64,000 bases of DNA, taken from the NCBI RefSeq assembly GCF_004336805.1, contig NZ_SJXM01000003.1, positions 186,001 through 250,000 of the forward strand, given 5' to 3'. The notes under the pieces were generated by a model. The model searched no databases. It was not told where the DNA came from and worked only from the letters and a program-made list of their open reading frames with translations. Every line of letters starts with the position of its first letter. Within the stretch, counting starts at the first letter, position 1. The position numbers and the translations under genes are program-made. This document shows, piece by piece, positions 42,414-51,475 of the stretch. Source of the stretch: Aeromicrobium sp. IC_218. GTDB lineage: Bacteria > Actinomycetota > Actinomycetes > Propionibacteriales > Nocardioidaceae.

Positions 42414-42428
42414 CCGTGCGTCACACGG
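42414..42428. promoter_or_regulatory. Candidate operator 2 in the glp intergenic region
   Basis: CCGTG-5 bases-CACGG is a 15-base palindrome ending five bases before the TAGGTT box (42434-42439) of glpF, where a bound repressor would cover the promoter. Confidence 0.45.
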
Positions 42429-42433
42429 CTTCC

Positions 42434-42439
42434 TAGGTT
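42434..42439 (+). promoter_or_regulatory. -10 box of glpFKD
   Basis: TAGGTT lies 46 bases before the glpF GTG. A GGGAGGA ribosome-binding site follows, so this operon has a leader. Confidence 0.5.
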
Positions 42440-42485
42440 CGCTGCAACGCCGGCAACGGAGCCGGCCTCGAGGGAGGACGGGCGT

Positions 42486-43310
42486 GTGAAGCGCAACCCA
42501 CTCGTCGGAGAGCTGTCCGCAGAGTTCTTCGGCACGATGATCCTGATCCTGTTCGGCGCCGGTGTCGTCGCGCAGGTCGTCACCGGTGGTGGCACCGGGG
42601 CGGACGGCACCGCGGGCGACTGGAACTCCATCGCCTGGGCGTGGGGCCTGGCCGTCACGCTCGGCGTCTACGTCGCCGCCCGCCTGAGCGGCGCCCACCT
42701 GAACCCGGCCGTCACGGTCGCGCTCGCGGCCTTCAAGGGCTTCGAGTGGCGCAAGGTCGCCCCCTACTCGCTGGCCCAGCTGGCCGGCGCGTTCGTCGCC
42801 GCGCTCATCGTCCGCGTGACGTACGCCGACCAGATCGCCAAGATCGACCCGAACCACACCAAGGCCACGCAGGGCATCTTCTCCACGTCGCCCGCCGAGG
42901 GCGTCTCGGTCGCCACGGCCTTCCTCGACCAGATCGTCGGCACCGCGATCCTGGTGTTCGTCATCTTCGCGCTGACCACCGCGGCCAACAACGGCCCGCT
43001 GGCCAACCTCGGCCCGGTCACCGTCGGCCTCACCGTCGTCGCGATCGGCCTGGCCTTCGGCTCCAACGCCGGCTACGCCATCAACCCCGCCCGTGACCTC
43101 GGCCCGCGCCTGGCGTCCTGGATCACCGGCTACGGCGACGCGTTCTACTCCGCGAACGGGGACCAGCTCTACTTCTGGGTGCCCATCGTGGCCCCGGTCA
43201 TCGGCGGTCTCATCGGCGGCGCGCTGTTCAAGTACGCCATCGAGGCGTTCCTGCCCGACGAGGACGCCCTGCCCAAGGCCGACGCCCCCGTCGGCGACAC
43301 CAACACCTGA
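42486..43310 (+). CDS. glpF: Glycerol uptake facilitator
   Basis: The 274-residue aquaporin-family channel has both NPA boxes, SGAHLNPAVTVALA and GYAINPARDLGPR. The Asp after the second box is typical of aquaglyceroporins rather than water-only channels. Six membrane segments are predicted. It starts with GTG behind GGGAGGACG. Glycerol kinase and dehydrogenase follow at 27 and 12 bases, forming glpFKD, the equivalent of the gylCAB core of Streptomyces. Confidence 0.94.
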   Translation: MKRNPLVGELSAEFFGTMILILFGAGVVAQVVTGGGTGADGTAGDWNSIAWAWGLAVTLGVYVAARLSGAHLNPAVTVALAAFKGFEWRKVAPYSLAQLAGAFVAALIVRVTYADQIAKIDPNHTKATQGIFSTSPAEGVSVATAFLDQIVGTAILVFVIFALTTAANNGPLANLGPVTVGLTVVAIGLAFGSNAGYAINPARDLGPRLASWITGYGDAFYSANGDQLYFWVPIVAPVIGGLIGGALFKYAIEAFLPDEDALPKADAPVGDTNT

Positions 43311-43337
43311 TCCGCACGGAAGACGAGGAGCACCGAC

Positions 43338-44855
43338 ATGGCTGACTACATCGGCTCGATCGACCAGGGCACCACGAGCACCCGGTTCATGATCTTCGAC
43401 CACGGCGGCAACGAGGTCGCCCGTCACCAGCTCGAGCACGAGCAGGTGATGCCGAAGGCGGGCTGGGTCGAGCACGACCCGACCGAGATCTGGGAGCGCA
43501 CGACCTCGGTCATCCAGACCGCGCTGCGCAAGGCGAAGCTGGACTCGTCCGACCTGGCCGCGCTGGGCATCACCAACCAGCGCGAGACCACCGTCGTGTG
43601 GAACAGGAAGACCGGACGTCCGTACTACAACGCGATCGTCTGGCAGGACACCCGCACCGACCGCATCGCCTCGGCGCTGGAGCGCGACGGCCACGGCGAC
43701 ACCATCCGGCACAAGGCCGGCCTGCCCCCGGCGACGTACTTCGCCGGCGGCAAGATCAAGTGGATCCTGGAGAACGTCGACGGCGTCCGCGAGGCCGCCG
43801 AGGCCGGCGACGCGATCTTCGGCACCACCGACTCCTGGGTCGTGTGGAACCTGACCGGCGGTCCGCGCGGCGGCGTCCACGTCACCGACGTGACCAACGC
43901 CAGCCGCACGATGCTGATGGACCTGGAGACGCTCGACTGGGACGACGAGCTGCTGGCCATCTTCGACATCCCGCGCCAGATGCTGCCCGAGATCAAGTCG
44001 TCCTCGTCGCCCGAGCCCTACGGCCACACGCTCGAGAACGGCCCGTTCGGCGGCGAGGTGCCGATCACCGGCATCCTCGGCGACCAGCAGGCCGCGACCG
44101 TCGGCCAGGTGTGCTTCGAGCCCGGCGAGGCCAAGAACACCTACGGCACCGGCAACTTCATGCTGCTCAACACCGGCACCGAGATCGTCCGCTCCAAGGC
44201 GGGCCTGCTCACCACGCCGGCGTACAAGTTCGGCGACGAGCCGTGCGTGTACGCGCTGGAGGGCTCGATCGCGGTGACCGGCTCGGCCGTGCAGTGGCTG
44301 CGCGACCAGCTGGGCATCATCTCCGGTGCCTCGCAGTCCGAGTCGCTGGCCAAGCAGGTCGACGACAACGGCGGCGTCTACTTCGTCCCGGCGTTCTCCG
44401 GTCTGTTCGCGCCGTACTGGCGCTCGGACGCCCGCGGCGCCATCGTCGGCCTGTCGCGCTACAACACCAACGCCCACCTGGCCCGGGCCACGCTCGAGTC
44501 GATCTGCTACCAGAGCCGCGACGTCGCCGAGGCCATGGCCAAGGACTCCGGCGTCGAGCTGGAGGTGCTCAAGGTCGACGGCGGCGTCACCGCCAACGAG
44601 CTATGCATGCAGATCCAGTCCGACGTCCTCGGCGTCCCGGTCAGCCGTCCGGTGGTGGCCGAGACCACCGCGCTCGGCGCCGCCTACGCGGCCGGCCTCG
44701 CCGTCGGCTTCTGGGCCAACACCGACGAGCTGCGCGAGAACTGGAACGAGTCCAAGCGGTGGGAGCCGTCCTGGGACGAAAACCGGCGCGAGGAGGGTTA
44801 TGCCCAGTGGAAGAAGGCCGTGACCCGCACCCTCGACTGGGTGGACGTGGACTGA
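43338..44855 (+). CDS. glpK: Glycerol kinase
   Basis: The 505-residue kinase makes sn-glycerol 3-phosphate from glycerol and ATP. It has [64 protein letters not shown] and [15 protein letters not shown]. The loop before EVPITG has no His equivalent to the PTS-phosphorylated site of enterococcal GlpK. It lies between glpF and glpD and is presumably the main glycerol kinase, with a divergent paralogue at 40098-41618. Confidence 0.96.
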   Translation: MADYIGSIDQGTTSTRFMIFDHGGNEVARHQLEHEQVMPKAGWVEHDPTEIWERTTSVIQTALRKAKLDSSDLAALGITNQRETTVVWNRKTGRPYYNAIVWQDTRTDRIASALERDGHGDTIRHKAGLPPATYFAGGKIKWILENVDGVREAAEAGDAIFGTTDSWVVWNLTGGPRGGVHVTDVTNASRTMLMDLETLDWDDELLAIFDIPRQMLPEIKSSSSPEPYGHTLENGPFGGEVPITGILGDQQAATVGQVCFEPGEAKNTYGTGNFMLLNTGTEIVRSKAGLLTTPAYKFGDEPCVYALEGSIAVTGSAVQWLRDQLGIISGASQSESLAKQVDDNGGVYFVPAFSGLFAPYWRSDARGAIVGLSRYNTNAHLARATLESICYQSRDVAEAMAKDSGVELEVLKVDGGVTANELCMQIQSDVLGVPVSRPVVAETTALGAAYAAGLAVGFWANTDELRENWNESKRWEPSWDENRREEGYAQWKKAVTRTLDWVDVD

Positions 44856-44867
44856 GGAGGTTCGACC

Positions 44868-46595
44868 ATGCGATCGGTTGCCCTGTCACCGCAGGCCCGT
44901 GAGGACGCGCTCGACGCGATGGAGAGCGAGGTGCTCGACGTGCTCGTCGTCGGCGGAGGCGTCGTCGGGGCCGGAGCGGCGCTGGACGCCGTCACCCGCG
45001 GCCTGACCGTCGGTCTCGTCGAGGCGCGCGACGTCGCGTCCGGCACGTCCAGCCGCTCCAGCAAGCTCATGCACGGCGGGCTGCGCTACCTGGAGATGCT
45101 CGACTTCCGGCTCGTCGCCGAGGCGCTCAAGGAGCGCGGCCTCAACCTGGAGCGGCTCGCGCCGCACCTGGTCAAGAAGGTGCCGTTCCTGTACCCGCTG
45201 ACGCACCGCGGCTGGGAGCGGTTCTACGTCGGCTCCGGCGTGGCGCTCTACGACGCGATGAGCAAGGCCTCGGGCTACGGCTCGAGCGTCCCGCTGCACA
45301 AGCACCTGACCCGGCGCGGCGCCCGCAAGCTGGTGCCGTCGCTGAAGAAGGACGCCCTCGTCGGCGCGCTGCGCTACTACGACGCGCAGGTCGACGACGC
45401 CCGGCACACGATGTTCCTGGCGCGCACGGCGGCCGCCTACGGCGCGCACGTCGCCACCCGGGCCCGCGTGGTCGACCTGGTCAAGGAGGGCGAGCGCGTC
45501 GTCGGCGCGCACGTCCGCGACCTGGAGACGGGACGCGAGCTCACGGTGCGGGCCCGCCAGGTCGTCAACGCGACCGGCGTCTGGACCGACGACACCCAGC
45601 AGATGGCGGGGGAGCGTGGCCTGTTCCACGTCCGCGCCTCCAAGGGCATCCACCTCGTCGTGCCGCGCGACCGGCTGCGCAGCGAGACCGGCATGATCCT
45701 GCGCACCGAGAAGTCCGTGCTGTTCGTCATCCCGTGGGGACGGCACTGGATCATCGGCACGACCGACACGGCGTGGTCGCTGAGCAAGGACCACCCGGCG
45801 GCGAGCGAGAGCGACATCGACTACCTGCTCGACCACGTCAACGAGGTGCTGGAGACGCCGCTCACCCGGGCGGACGTCCAGGGCGTCTACGCCGGGTTGC
45901 GCCCGCTGCTCGAGGGCGAGTCCGAGGCCACGTCGAAGCTGTCGCGCGAGCACGCGGTCGGTCACCCGGCCCCGGGCCTCGTGGTCGTGGCCGGCGGCAA
46001 GTACACGACGTACCGCGTCATGGCCAAGGACGCCATCGACGAGGCCGTCCACGGCCTGGAGGTGCAGCTGGACCGCAAGGTCCCCGAGTGCGTGACCGAG
46101 GACGTCCCGCTGCTCGGCGCCGAGGGGTACGAGGCGCTGTGGAACACGCGTCACCTGCTGGCCCGCACCAGCGGGCTGCACGAGGTGCGCGTCGAGCACC
46201 TGCTCAACCGCTACGGCTCGCTCGTGCACGAGGTGCTCGAGCTCGTCCGGCAGGACGCGTCGCTGGGCGAGCCGCTCACCGGTGCGAGCGACTACCTGCG
46301 GGCCGAGGTCGTCTACGCCACCAGCCACGAGGGGGCGCGTCACCTCGACGACGTCCTCACGCGACGCACCCGCATCTCGATCGAGGAGTTCGACCGGGGC
46401 CTGGGCGTCGTCGAGGAGGTCGCCGAGCTCATGGGCGGCGTCCTGGGCTGGGACGACGCGCAGCGCGGCCGCGAGGTCGAGCACTACCGCAGCCGGGTCG
46501 AGGCGGAGCTGGAGAGCCAGCGTATGCCCGACGACGAGACGGCCGACGCCGCCCGCAAGGGCGCGCCGGACGTCGTGCCGGTGACGACCGCCTAG
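44868..46595 (+). CDS. glpD: Aerobic glycerol-3-phosphate dehydrogenase
   Basis: The 575-residue FAD enzyme oxidises sn-glycerol 3-phosphate to dihydroxyacetone phosphate and reduces quinone at the membrane. The FAD-binding motif DVLVVGGGVVGAGAALDAV lies near residue 25, SSRSSKLMHGGLRYLE near 65, and KYTTYRVMAKDAI near 380; the C-terminal domain is complete. The ribosome-binding site AGGAGG overlaps the glpK stop. A long hairpin follows. Confidence 0.95.
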   Translation: MRSVALSPQAREDALDAMESEVLDVLVVGGGVVGAGAALDAVTRGLTVGLVEARDVASGTSSRSSKLMHGGLRYLEMLDFRLVAEALKERGLNLERLAPHLVKKVPFLYPLTHRGWERFYVGSGVALYDAMSKASGYGSSVPLHKHLTRRGARKLVPSLKKDALVGALRYYDAQVDDARHTMFLARTAAAYGAHVATRARVVDLVKEGERVVGAHVRDLETGRELTVRARQVVNATGVWTDDTQQMAGERGLFHVRASKGIHLVVPRDRLRSETGMILRTEKSVLFVIPWGRHWIIGTTDTAWSLSKDHPAASESDIDYLLDHVNEVLETPLTRADVQGVYAGLRPLLEGESEATSKLSREHAVGHPAPGLVVVAGGKYTTYRVMAKDAIDEAVHGLEVQLDRKVPECVTEDVPLLGAEGYEALWNTRHLLARTSGLHEVRVEHLLNRYGSLVHEVLELVRQDASLGEPLTGASDYLRAEVVYATSHEGARHLDDVLTRRTRISIEEFDRGLGVVEEVAELMGGVLGWDDAQRGREVEHYRSRVEAELESQRMPDDETADAARKGAPDVVPVTTA

Positions 46596-46615
46596 GTCGT
46601 CGCGCGGGAGGGAAG

Positions 46616-46658
46616 CGACGGCGCCGCCGCACGGATCATCCGTGCGGCGGCGCCGTCG
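46616..46658. terminator. Terminator between glpD and tRNA-Leu
   Basis: A perfect inverted repeat (18 base pairs at 46617-46634 with 46640-46657, extendable to 46616-46658) lies 21 bases after the glpD stop and 12 bases from the 3' end of the convergent tRNA. It can terminate both. Confidence 0.8.
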
Positions 46659-46670
46659 TCGTGCTCGATG

Positions 46671-46753
46671 TGCCGGGTACGGGACTCGAACCCGTACGCC
46701 CTCTCGGACAACGGTTTTTGAGACCGTCGCGTCTACCATTCCGCCAACCCGGC
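46671..46753 (-). tRNA. tRNA-Leu (CAA)
   Basis: On the minus strand the 83-base gene folds as a class II tRNA. The 7-bp acceptor stem is 46747-46753 with 46672-46678, and the discriminator A is at 46671. The D-arm starts GGCGGAATGGTAGACGC, a long variable arm is present, and the T-arm contains GGTTCGAGTCC. The anticodon stem ACGGT/ACCGT closes the loop CTCAAAA, giving anticodon CAA (complement of 46718-46720) for UUG codons. The 3' CCA is not encoded. No repeat of its end nearby suggests an attachment site. Confidence 0.97.
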
Positions 46754-46782
46754 CGGGCGCCCGAGGCGTCACGGGCGCCGGA

Positions 46783-46794
46783 TAACCTTCTCAC
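46783..46794 (+). promoter_or_regulatory. Leaderless-type -10 box of pdtaR
   Basis: TAACCT (46783-46788) lies six bases before the GTG at 46795, in the 41 bases separating the divergent tRNA gene from the regulator. Confidence 0.6.
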
Positions 46795-47406
46795 GTGGAC
46801 GACTCGACGACCGACGCGACACCGGCCCCGCGCGTGCTCATCGCCGAGGACGAGGCGCTCATCCGGCTCGACCTCTCCGAGATGCTCGCGGAGGAGGGCT
46901 ACGACGTGGTGGGCCAGGCGGCCGACGGCGAGCAGGCCGTGGCGCTGGCGCACGAGCTGCGTCCCGACCTCGTGGTCATGGACGTCAAGATGCCCAAGCT
47001 CGACGGCATCGCCGCCGCCTCGCAGATCGCCCAGGCCCGCATCGCCCCGGTCGTCATGCTGACCGCGTTCAGCCAGCGCGAGCTGGTCGAGCGCGCGGGG
47101 GAGGCCGGCGCCATGGCCTACCTGGTCAAGCCGTTCACCAAGTCCGACCTCGTGCCGGCCATCGAGGTCGCCCGCAGCCGGTTCGCCGAGCTGCGCCAGC
47201 TCTCCGACGAGGTCGGGTCGCTCGAGGAGCAGCTGGCGGCGCGCAAGGCCGTCGAGCGGGCCAAGTCGCTGCTGCAGTCGGCGCTGGGCATCAGCGAGGC
47301 CGAGGCCTTCCGCTGGATCCAGAAGACGGCGATGGACCTGCGCATGTCCGCGCGCGAGGTCGCCGAGCAGGTCGTCGAGAAGGGCCCGGGCCTCGGCGCG
47401 TCCTGA
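46795..47406 (+). CDS. pdtaR: ANTAR-domain response regulator, PdtaR-like
   Basis: The 203-residue protein has a CheY-like receiver (VLIAEDEALIRLDLSEML, phosphoacceptor Asp in LVVMDVKMPKLDG, Lys in YLVKPFTKSDL) joined by a coiled region to an ANTAR RNA-binding domain (KAVERAKSLLQSALGISEAEAFRWIQKTAMD). It matches Rv1626 (PdtaR) of Mycobacterium, an antiterminator controlled by the PdtaS histidine kinase. That kinase is not in the window. The position downstream of pyk is shared with Mycobacterium, here separated by the glycerol locus. Confidence 0.92.
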   Translation: MDDSTTDATPAPRVLIAEDEALIRLDLSEMLAEEGYDVVGQAADGEQAVALAHELRPDLVVMDVKMPKLDGIAAASQIAQARIAPVVMLTAFSQRELVERAGEAGAMAYLVKPFTKSDLVPAIEVARSRFAELRQLSDEVGSLEEQLAARKAVERAKSLLQSALGISEAEAFRWIQKTAMDLRMSAREVAEQVVEKGPGLGAS

Positions 47407-47562
47407 GCGGGGACGCATTACAACTTGGCTACGAAACCCACCAATTCTCCGTGCGTAACCCATTCGGCACGAACGAGGACTATTTTCATCGCAACGCGAC
47501 CTGGGTCACGAGACCCTGACGGGATCCAGGCCGACCATCCGTTGACGATCCCCGGAGGATTG

Positions 47563-48834
47563 ATGAAGAACAGCACCAAGCTTGTTCGCCTCGCCGCCGT
47601 CGCTGCTGCGAGCGCCCTCGTGCTCGCCGCCTGCGGTGGAGGCGACGACGACAAGTCCTCGTCGGACGACAAGACCTCGGCCGCTCCCGCCGCCAAGGGC
47701 GACGGCACGCTGACCGTCGGCACCCTGCTGCCGTCGACCGGTGACCTCGCCTTCCTCGGCCCGCCGGAGTTCGCGGGCGTCGACCTCGCGGTCAAGGACA
47801 TCAACGAGGCCGGCGGCGTGCTCGGCAAGCCGGTCGCGCAGTCCAAGGCCGACTCCGGCGACGGCACGCCGAAGATCGCCCCCGGCTCGGTCGACAAGCT
47901 GCTCGCGGCCAAGTCCGACGTCATCGTCGGCGCGGCGTCCTCGAGCGTCTCGCTGTCGGTCATCGACAAGATCATCGGCGCCGGCGTCGTGCAGTTCTCG
48001 CCGGCCAACACGTCGACCGCGTTCGACGAGTACGACGACAAGGGCCTGTACTTCCGCACGGCCCCGTCGGACGTCCTCCAGGGCGCGGTGCTCGGCAACC
48101 TGGTGCTGCAGGACGGCGCCAAGAACGTCGCGATCCTGGCCCGCCAGGAGGCGTACGGCGAGGCGCTGGCCGAGAACACCAAGAAGACCATCGAGGAGCA
48201 GGGCGGCAAGGTCGCCGAGACGGTGCTGTACGCCGTCGACGCCACCTCGTACACCTCCGAGATCCAGAAGATCAAGGACTCGGGCGCCGACGCCATCATC
48301 GTCATCGCCTTCAACGAGACCACCAAGATCATCCCGGGTCTGGAGCAGGCCGGCATCGGCCCGAAGCAGGTCCCCACGTACTTCGTCGACGGCAACACGG
48401 CGGACTACAGCAAGGACTTCCCGAAGGGCACCCTGCAGGGCGTCAAGGCGACCTACCCGGGCGCTCAGCTGAAGGACGACTTCAAGGCTCGCATGCTCGA
48501 GATCGACCCGAAGCTGACCGACTTCACGTACGGCCCGGAGTCCTACGACGCGACCATCCTGTCGGCCCTGGCCGCCGAGGCCGCGAAGGACGACTCGGGC
48601 AAGTCGATCGCCAGCAAGATCGTCGAGGTCTCCCGCGAGGGTGAGAAGTGCACGACGTTCAAGGACTGCGTCGCGCTCCTCAAGGACGGCCAGGACATCG
48701 ACTACGACGGTGTCTCCGGCCCGGTCGACATGAACGACTCCGGCAGCCCCTCGAAGGCCACCATCGGCATCTTCGAGTACGCCGCGGACAACACGTTCAA
48801 GAACACCGACTACATCACCGGTGTCGTCGAGTGA
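47563..48834 (+). CDS. Branched-chain amino acid-type ABC substrate-binding lipoprotein
   Basis: The 423-residue precursor starts with a lipoprotein signal ending in the lipobox LAAC (ALVLAACGGG), then an acidic/Ser linker. A Peripla_BP_6/LivJ-type domain follows: GTLLPSTGDLAFLGPPEFAGVDLAVKDINEAGGVLGKPV, then YGEALAENTKKTIEEQGG and ADAIIVIAFNETT. The liv permease and ATPase genes are absent around it, so it probably serves a transporter encoded elsewhere. The ATG is preceded by CCGGAGGA. The 156 bases in front are visibly lower in G+C (33 of 60 in 47401-47460) and hold no clear gene. Confidence 0.9.
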   Translation: MKNSTKLVRLAAVAAASALVLAACGGGDDDKSSSDDKTSAAPAAKGDGTLTVGTLLPSTGDLAFLGPPEFAGVDLAVKDINEAGGVLGKPVAQSKADSGDGTPKIAPGSVDKLLAAKSDVIVGAASSSVSLSVIDKIIGAGVVQFSPANTSTAFDEYDDKGLYFRTAPSDVLQGAVLGNLVLQDGAKNVAILARQEAYGEALAENTKKTIEEQGGKVAETVLYAVDATSYTSEIQKIKDSGADAIIVIAFNETTKIIPGLEQAGIGPKQVPTYFVDGNTADYSKDFPKGTLQGVKATYPGAQLKDDFKARMLEIDPKLTDFTYGPESYDATILSALAAEAAKDDSGKSIASKIVEVSREGEKCTTFKDCVALLKDGQDIDYDGVSGPVDMNDSGSPSKATIGIFEYAADNTFKNTDYITGVVE

Positions 48835-48855
48835 CCTGCTGAACCGAGCAACAGC

Positions 48856-48885
48856 AAGGGGCCCCGGCTTTCGCCGGGGCCCCTT
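48856..48885. terminator. Terminator between convergent binding-protein and transsulfuration genes
   Basis: A perfect 13-base stem (48856-48868 with 48873-48885) with a TTTC loop lies between the two stop codons. No T-run is present. Confidence 0.8.
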
Positions 48886-48906
48886 CGCGTGGGTGCTGCG
48901 TGGCGG

Positions 48907-50058
48907 TCAGGACAGCGCCTGCTCCAGGTCCGCGAGCAGGTCGGCGGTGTCCTCGATGCCGACCGAGAGACGCACCAGGTCGTCCGGCACCTCGAGCAGC
49001 GAGCCGGCGGTCGACGCGTGGGTCATCGCTCCGGGGTGCTCGATGAGCGACTCGACGCCGCCGAGGCTCTCGGCGAGCGTGAACACCTCGGTGCGCGCGC
49101 ACAGGTCGAGCGCCGCCTGGCGGCCGCCGGCCAGCCGCAGCGAGATCATGCCGCCGAAGCGCCGCATCTGCTTGGCCGCGGTGTCGTGGCCCGGGTGCTC
49201 GGGCAGGCCCGGGTACAGGACCTTCGCGACGGCCGAGTGGCCGACGAGCATGTCGACGATCGCCTCGGCGCTGGTGCAGTGCTGCTCCATGCGCAGCGCG
49301 AGCGTCTTGGCGCCGCGCAGCGTGAGGTAGGCGCCGAACGGGTCCGGCACGCCGCCCGCGCCGTTCTGCAGGAAGCCGAAGCCGAGGTCGAGCTCCTCGT
49401 CGTCCGTCACCAGCACGCCGCCGACGACGTCGGAGTGCCCGCCGACGTACTTGGTGGTGGAGTGCAGCACGACGTCCGCGCCCAGCGACAGCGGCTGCTG
49501 CAGGTAGGGCGAGGCGAACGTGTTGTCGACCAGCAGCTTCGCGCCGGCACCGTGCGCCAGCTCGGCCGCGGCGGCGATGTCGCCGACGTTGAGCAGCGGG
49601 TTGGTCGGGGTCTCGATCCAGACGAGCTTCGTCTCGGGCCGGATCGCCTCGCGGATGGCGTCGACGTCGTTGACCGCGGCGGGCGTGTAGCTGATGCCCC
49701 ACTGGGTGAAGACCTTGTCGATGAGCCGGAAGGTTCCGCCGTACGCGTCGTTGGGGATGACCAGGTGGTCGCCCGGGCGCAGGATCGTGCGCAGCGCGCA
49801 GTCGGTCGCGGCCATGCCGGAGCTGAACGCGCGTCCGTACGTGCCGTTCTCCAGCGCCGCCAGGTTCGCCTCCAGGGAGCGTCGGGTCGGGTTGCCGGTG
49901 CGGGCGTACTCGAAGCCCGAGCGCATGCCGCCGACGCCGTCCTGGGCGAACGTGGACGAGGCGTAGATCGGGGTGTTGACCGCGCCGGTCACCGGGTCCG
50001 GGTCCCACCCGGCGTGGACGGCGCGGGTGCTGAAGCCGTGGTCGCTCTGATCCGTCAT
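48907..50058 (-). CDS. Cystathionine gamma-lyase / gamma-synthase
   Basis: This 383-residue Cys/Met-metabolism PLP enzyme has the lysine in VLHSTTKYVGGHSDVVGG, with YARTGNPTR near the N-terminus and SLGGVESLIEHPG near the C-terminus. The family includes both metB (gamma-synthase) and gamma-lyase, which sequence inspection does not separate. Coupling to a cystathionine beta-synthase gene (four-base overlap) favours reverse transsulfuration, making cysteine from homocysteine. It is the second gene of the unit. Confidence 0.92.
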   Translation of the reverse strand: MTDQSDHGFSTRAVHAGWDPDPVTGAVNTPIYASSTFAQDGVGGMRSGFEYARTGNPTRRSLEANLAALENGTYGRAFSSGMAATDCALRTILRPGDHLVIPNDAYGGTFRLIDKVFTQWGISYTPAAVNDVDAIREAIRPETKLVWIETPTNPLLNVGDIAAAAELAHGAGAKLLVDNTFASPYLQQPLSLGADVVLHSTTKYVGGHSDVVGGVLVTDDEELDLGFGFLQNGAGGVPDPFGAYLTLRGAKTLALRMEQHCTSAEAIVDMLVGHSAVAKVLYPGLPEHPGHDTAAKQMRRFGGMISLRLAGGRQAALDLCARTEVFTLAESLGGVESLIEHPGAMTHASTAGSLLEVPDDLVRLSVGIEDTADLLADLEQALS

Positions 50059-51428
50059 ACGTGCACTCCCAGCAGGTCGTGGCGGGTGAGGACGCCGACG
50101 GGGCGGCCCTCGTCGATGACCATGAGGGCGTCGCTCTCGCTGAGCGCCTTCATGGTGGCGGTGAGGTCCTCGCCGATGCCGATGAGCGGCAGGCGCGGCC
50201 CCATGTGGTCGGCGACGGCGTCGGCGAGCGAGGCGCGTCCCTCGAACACGGCGCTGAGCAGGTCGCTCTCGTTGACCGACCCGGCGACCTCACCGATGAC
50301 GACCGGCGGCTCGGCGCCGACGACGGGCATCTGCGAGACGCCGTACTCGCGCAGGATCTCGATCGCGTCGCGGATCGTCTCGGACGGGTGCGTGTGCACC
50401 AGCGCGGGCATGTCGCCGGACTTCTTGCGCAGGATGTCGCCGACCGTGGGCTCGTCCGTGCGGCCGTCCAGCGACGTGCGCAGGAAGCCGTACGAGCTCA
50501 TCCAGTCGTCGTTGAAGATCTTGGCCATGTAGCCGCGTCCGCCGTCGGGCAGCAGCACGACGACGACCCCGTCGGGGTCGCGGCGGGCGACCTCGAGGGC
50601 GGCGACGACGGCCATGCCGCACGAGCCGCCGACGAGCAGGCCCTCCTCGCGGGCGAGGCGGCGCGTCATGTCGAAGGAGTCGGCGTCGCTGACCGCGATG
50701 ATCTCGTCGGTGACCGACGGGTCGTAGGCGCTCGGCCAGAAGTCCTCGCCGACGCCCTCGACCAGGTACGGGCGGCCGGTGCCACCGGAGTACACCGATC
50801 CGACCGGGTCGGCGCCGATGACCTTCACGCGACCGTCGGACACCTCCTTGAGGTAGCGACCGACGCCGGTGATGGTGCCGCCGGTGCCGACCCCCGCCAC
50901 GAAGTGCGTGACGGTGCCGTCGGTGTCGGCCCAGATCTCCGGGCCGGTGGTCTCGTAGTGGCTCTGCGGGCCGGCCGGGTTGGAGTACTGGTCGGGCTTC
51001 CACGCGCCCTCGACCTCACGGACGAGGCGGTCGGAGACCGAGTAGTACGAGTCGGGGTGCTCCGGCGGGACGGCGGTGGGGCAGACGACGACCTCGGCGC
51101 CGTAGGCGCGCAGCACGTTGCGCTTGTCCTCGCCGACCTTGTCGGGGCAGACGAAGATGCACTGGTAGCCGCGCTGCTGGGCGACGAGCGCGAGGCCGAC
51201 GCCGGTGTTGCCGGAGGTGGGCTCGACGATGGTGCCGCCGGGCTTCAGGGCGCCGGACGCCTCGGCGGCGTCCACCATCCTGACCGCGATGCGGTCCTTG
51301 GAGCTGCCTCCGGGGTTGAGGTACTCGATCTTGGCCGCGACCAGGCCCGAGCCGGGAGTGACGACGTTGTTGAGCTTGACCAGCGGGGTGCCCCCGACGA
51401 GGTCGACGACATGATTGGCGATCCGCAT
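50055..51428 (-). CDS. cbs: Cystathionine beta-synthase
   Basis: The 457-residue enzyme has an N-terminal PLP synthase domain: VDLVGGTPLVKLNNV, YLNPGGSSKDRIAVRM with the Schiff-base Lys, EPTSGNTGVGLALV and GTGGTITGVGRYLKE. A C-terminal tandem CBS-domain pair follows (from about residue 335; YGVSQMPVVGAE and ALMVIDEGRPVGVLTRHDLL). No heme-binding N-terminal extension is present. The ATG lies six bases after an AAGAAT box. It is co-transcribed with the gamma-lyase/synthase. Confidence 0.94.
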   Translation of the reverse strand: MRIANHVVDLVGGTPLVKLNNVVTPGSGLVAAKIEYLNPGGSSKDRIAVRMVDAAEASGALKPGGTIVEPTSGNTGVGLALVAQQRGYQCIFVCPDKVGEDKRNVLRAYGAEVVVCPTAVPPEHPDSYYSVSDRLVREVEGAWKPDQYSNPAGPQSHYETTGPEIWADTDGTVTHFVAGVGTGGTITGVGRYLKEVSDGRVKVIGADPVGSVYSGGTGRPYLVEGVGEDFWPSAYDPSVTDEIIAVSDADSFDMTRRLAREEGLLVGGSCGMAVVAALEVARRDPDGVVVVLLPDGGRGYMAKIFNDDWMSSYGFLRTSLDGRTDEPTVGDILRKKSGDMPALVHTHPSETIRDAIEILREYGVSQMPVVGAEPPVVIGEVAGSVNESDLLSAVFEGRASLADAVADHMGPRLPLIGIGEDLTATMKALSESDALMVIDEGRPVGVLTRHDLLGVHV

Positions 51429-51475
51429 GCCGCCATTCTTGCATCCAGTCCGTGAGACGCCCCGGCCGCGCCGGA

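Noticed and set aside
42365..44477. Extension of the minus-strand glpK2 frame far upstream, antisense to glpF and glpK
   Set aside because: The glycerol kinase domain starts at the GTG at 41618, which overlaps the IclR gene stop; the upstream extension is non-homologous shadow sequence.
46671..46753. tRNA-Leu as an integration site for a mobile element
   Set aside because: No integrase, no direct repeat of the tRNA end and no compositional island next to it were seen; the neighbours are conserved chromosomal genes.
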